Positions 5,981-6,810 of a DNA stretch of 6,810 bases are shown piece by piece. This DNA comes from Candidatus Aerophobota bacterium. GTDB taxonomy: Bacteria; Aerophobota; Aerophobia; Aerophobales; B3-G15. The translations under genes and the position numbers were made by a program. How positions within the stretch are numbered: the stretch's first letter is position 1; each line of letters begins with the position of its first letter. The stretch is from positions 1 through 6,810 of the forward strand of contig JAUWJM010000090.1 of assembly GCA_030607715.1 (NCBI GenBank), in the 5' to 3' direction. The notes under the pieces were generated by a model that was not told the origin of the DNA, made no database searches, and was given only the letters and a program-made list of their open reading frames with translations.

Positions 5981-6810
5981 CGTGGAGGAGATGGAGTCAC
6001 TCTCAAACGGCTGAAAAAGACAATGACTATGCCTCAGTGGTTAGACTTTCCCATCAAAGACCGTAAGGTCTGGAAGGAATATAAGAGGAGAATAGAAGAT
6101 AGTAGAAGAGGAATGCATTTTGATTCAAAAAAATGGGAGAGTTATAAAGAAAGATTGAAAAGGCGTGATCATCCTTTGGCAATACACCCAGAAAGCCTGT
6201 ATGGAGGGTTGCGGGACTTGATTGGCACAGAAAGATTCTCTGTTATGTTCTATGATGAGCCATTATTAGTCAGTGAAATGATGGAATATTTTAATGAGAA
6301 TAGAATGAAAGATATCCAAAGGGCCCTGAATGAAATAGATATAGATTATGCTTGTGTTGGTGAAGATATAGCTTATAAAAATGGACCTTTAATTTCACCA
6401 AAGATGTTTAGGGAATTTATGCTCCCAATTTATAAAAAGATGACATCTCTTCTGAGAAAACACGGGATAAACTATATCTTTGTAGATTCTGACGGGGACA
6501 TCAGCGAACTTATCCCTTTATGGTTAGAAGCAGAAATAAATGGTTTCTATCCTTTAGAAGTAAATTCTGGGATGGACTTGGTAGCGTTGAGAAAAAAATA
6601 CGGAAAAGATATACTGCTTATGGGTGGAATTGACAAGATGCCTCTAATTAAGGGTGATAAAAAGGCAATTAAAGAGGAAGTAATGAAAAAGCTTCCCTTT
6701 CTTTTTTCCAAAGGAGGGTACATTGGAGGCCTTGATCACGGCGTTCCACCAGATATTTCTTTTGATAGCTATAGATATCAAATAGAACTGGTAAGAAAGA
6801 TAATGTACGG
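5981..6810 (+). CDS. URO-D-like superfamily protein, catalytic segment in the same frame (3' truncated by window)
   Basis: Reading on from the TGA in the same frame gives 276 codons with no stop up to the window edge. Numbering from ATG 5699, recognisable features are TMTMPQWLDFP (108-118), VDSDGDISELIPLWLEAEI (262-280), EVNSGMDL (near 288-295), MGGIDKMPLIKG (308-319) and YIGGLDHGVPPDISFDSYRY (341-360). These are the standard later strands and loops of the URO-D TIM barrel, and the final YQIELVRKIMYG helix shows the gene ends just past the window. At the place where zinc- and corrinoid-dependent members such as MtaA carry a His-x-Cys-Gly motif, this protein has Asp-Ser-Asp-Gly-Asp, so it is not an ordinary zinc methyltransferase, and it is also not HemE. 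Internal ATGs at 6023 and 6029 could restart translation but lack a well-spaced ribosome site. The function is unknown; the family call is firm. Confidence 0.8.

Noticed and set aside
5981..6040. Selenocysteine insertion (SECIS-like) hairpin after the TGA
   Set aside because: Only a 4-bp stem with a 3-base loop was found (GGAG-TCA-CTCT), without the longer stem and loop G/U features of bacterial elements.
1..6810. CRISPR arrays, tRNA or rRNA genes, insertion sequences, phage genes
   Set aside because: No regularly spaced repeats, no cloverleaf or rRNA-like conserved segments, and no transposase or integrase frames were seen on either strand.

Overview
This window is a single co-directional block of bacterial genes on the + strand. 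It looks like a carbohydrate uptake and processing locus from an uncultured or little-studied bacterium. The usual bacterial signals are present: strong AGGAGG-type ribosome binding sites, short gaps and a CUT1-type ABC transporter. The substrate-binding protein has a Sec signal peptide but no lipobox cysteine. That fits a diderm or Thermotogae/Atribacterota-like cell better than a typical Gram-positive, but the phylum cannot be fixed from this sequence.

Layout. At 1-345 is the C-terminal end of a DegT/DnrJ/EryC1/StrS-type aminotransferase; its stop codon lies inside a perfect 13-bp hairpin. At 346-528 is a leader region with a possible sigma-70-like promoter and two further dyads. At 529-3730 are the three extracytoplasmic and membrane parts of a sugar ABC importer: a family 1 solute-binding protein, a MalF/UgpA-like permease and a MalG/UgpE-like permease. 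No ATPase gene lies in the window. A 12-bp GC-rich hairpin separates the binding protein from the permeases, a familiar place for setting unequal expression. The second permease has no ATG, GTG, TTG or CTG ahead of its first membrane helix except a poorly placed TTG, so its true start is uncertain.

From 3871 onward come three enzyme-like genes: a 360-residue protein with prenyltransferase/squalene-cyclase-like repeats (a probable alpha/alpha toroid), an SGNH/GDSL-like hydrolase, and a uroporphyrinogen-decarboxylase-like (URO-D superfamily) protein. The last is cut at codon 94 by an in-frame TGA. The same frame then stays open for 276 further codons to the window end and carries the rest of the domain. 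None of the six complete or terminal stops in the window is TGA (three TAG, three TAA). A nonsense mutation, a sequencing error and a recoded UGA are therefore all worth separating.

Working together, the transporter would import an oligosaccharide or sugar derivative. The SGNH protein could remove acyl groups from it. The toroid protein, the URO-D-like protein and possibly the aminotransferase may act on the same material. This is inference from gene order; no substrate is visible. Base composition drops from about 45-52% GC in sampled lines of the aminotransferase and transporter genes to about 25-33% in the downstream enzyme genes, so the locus may be a composite of two modules.
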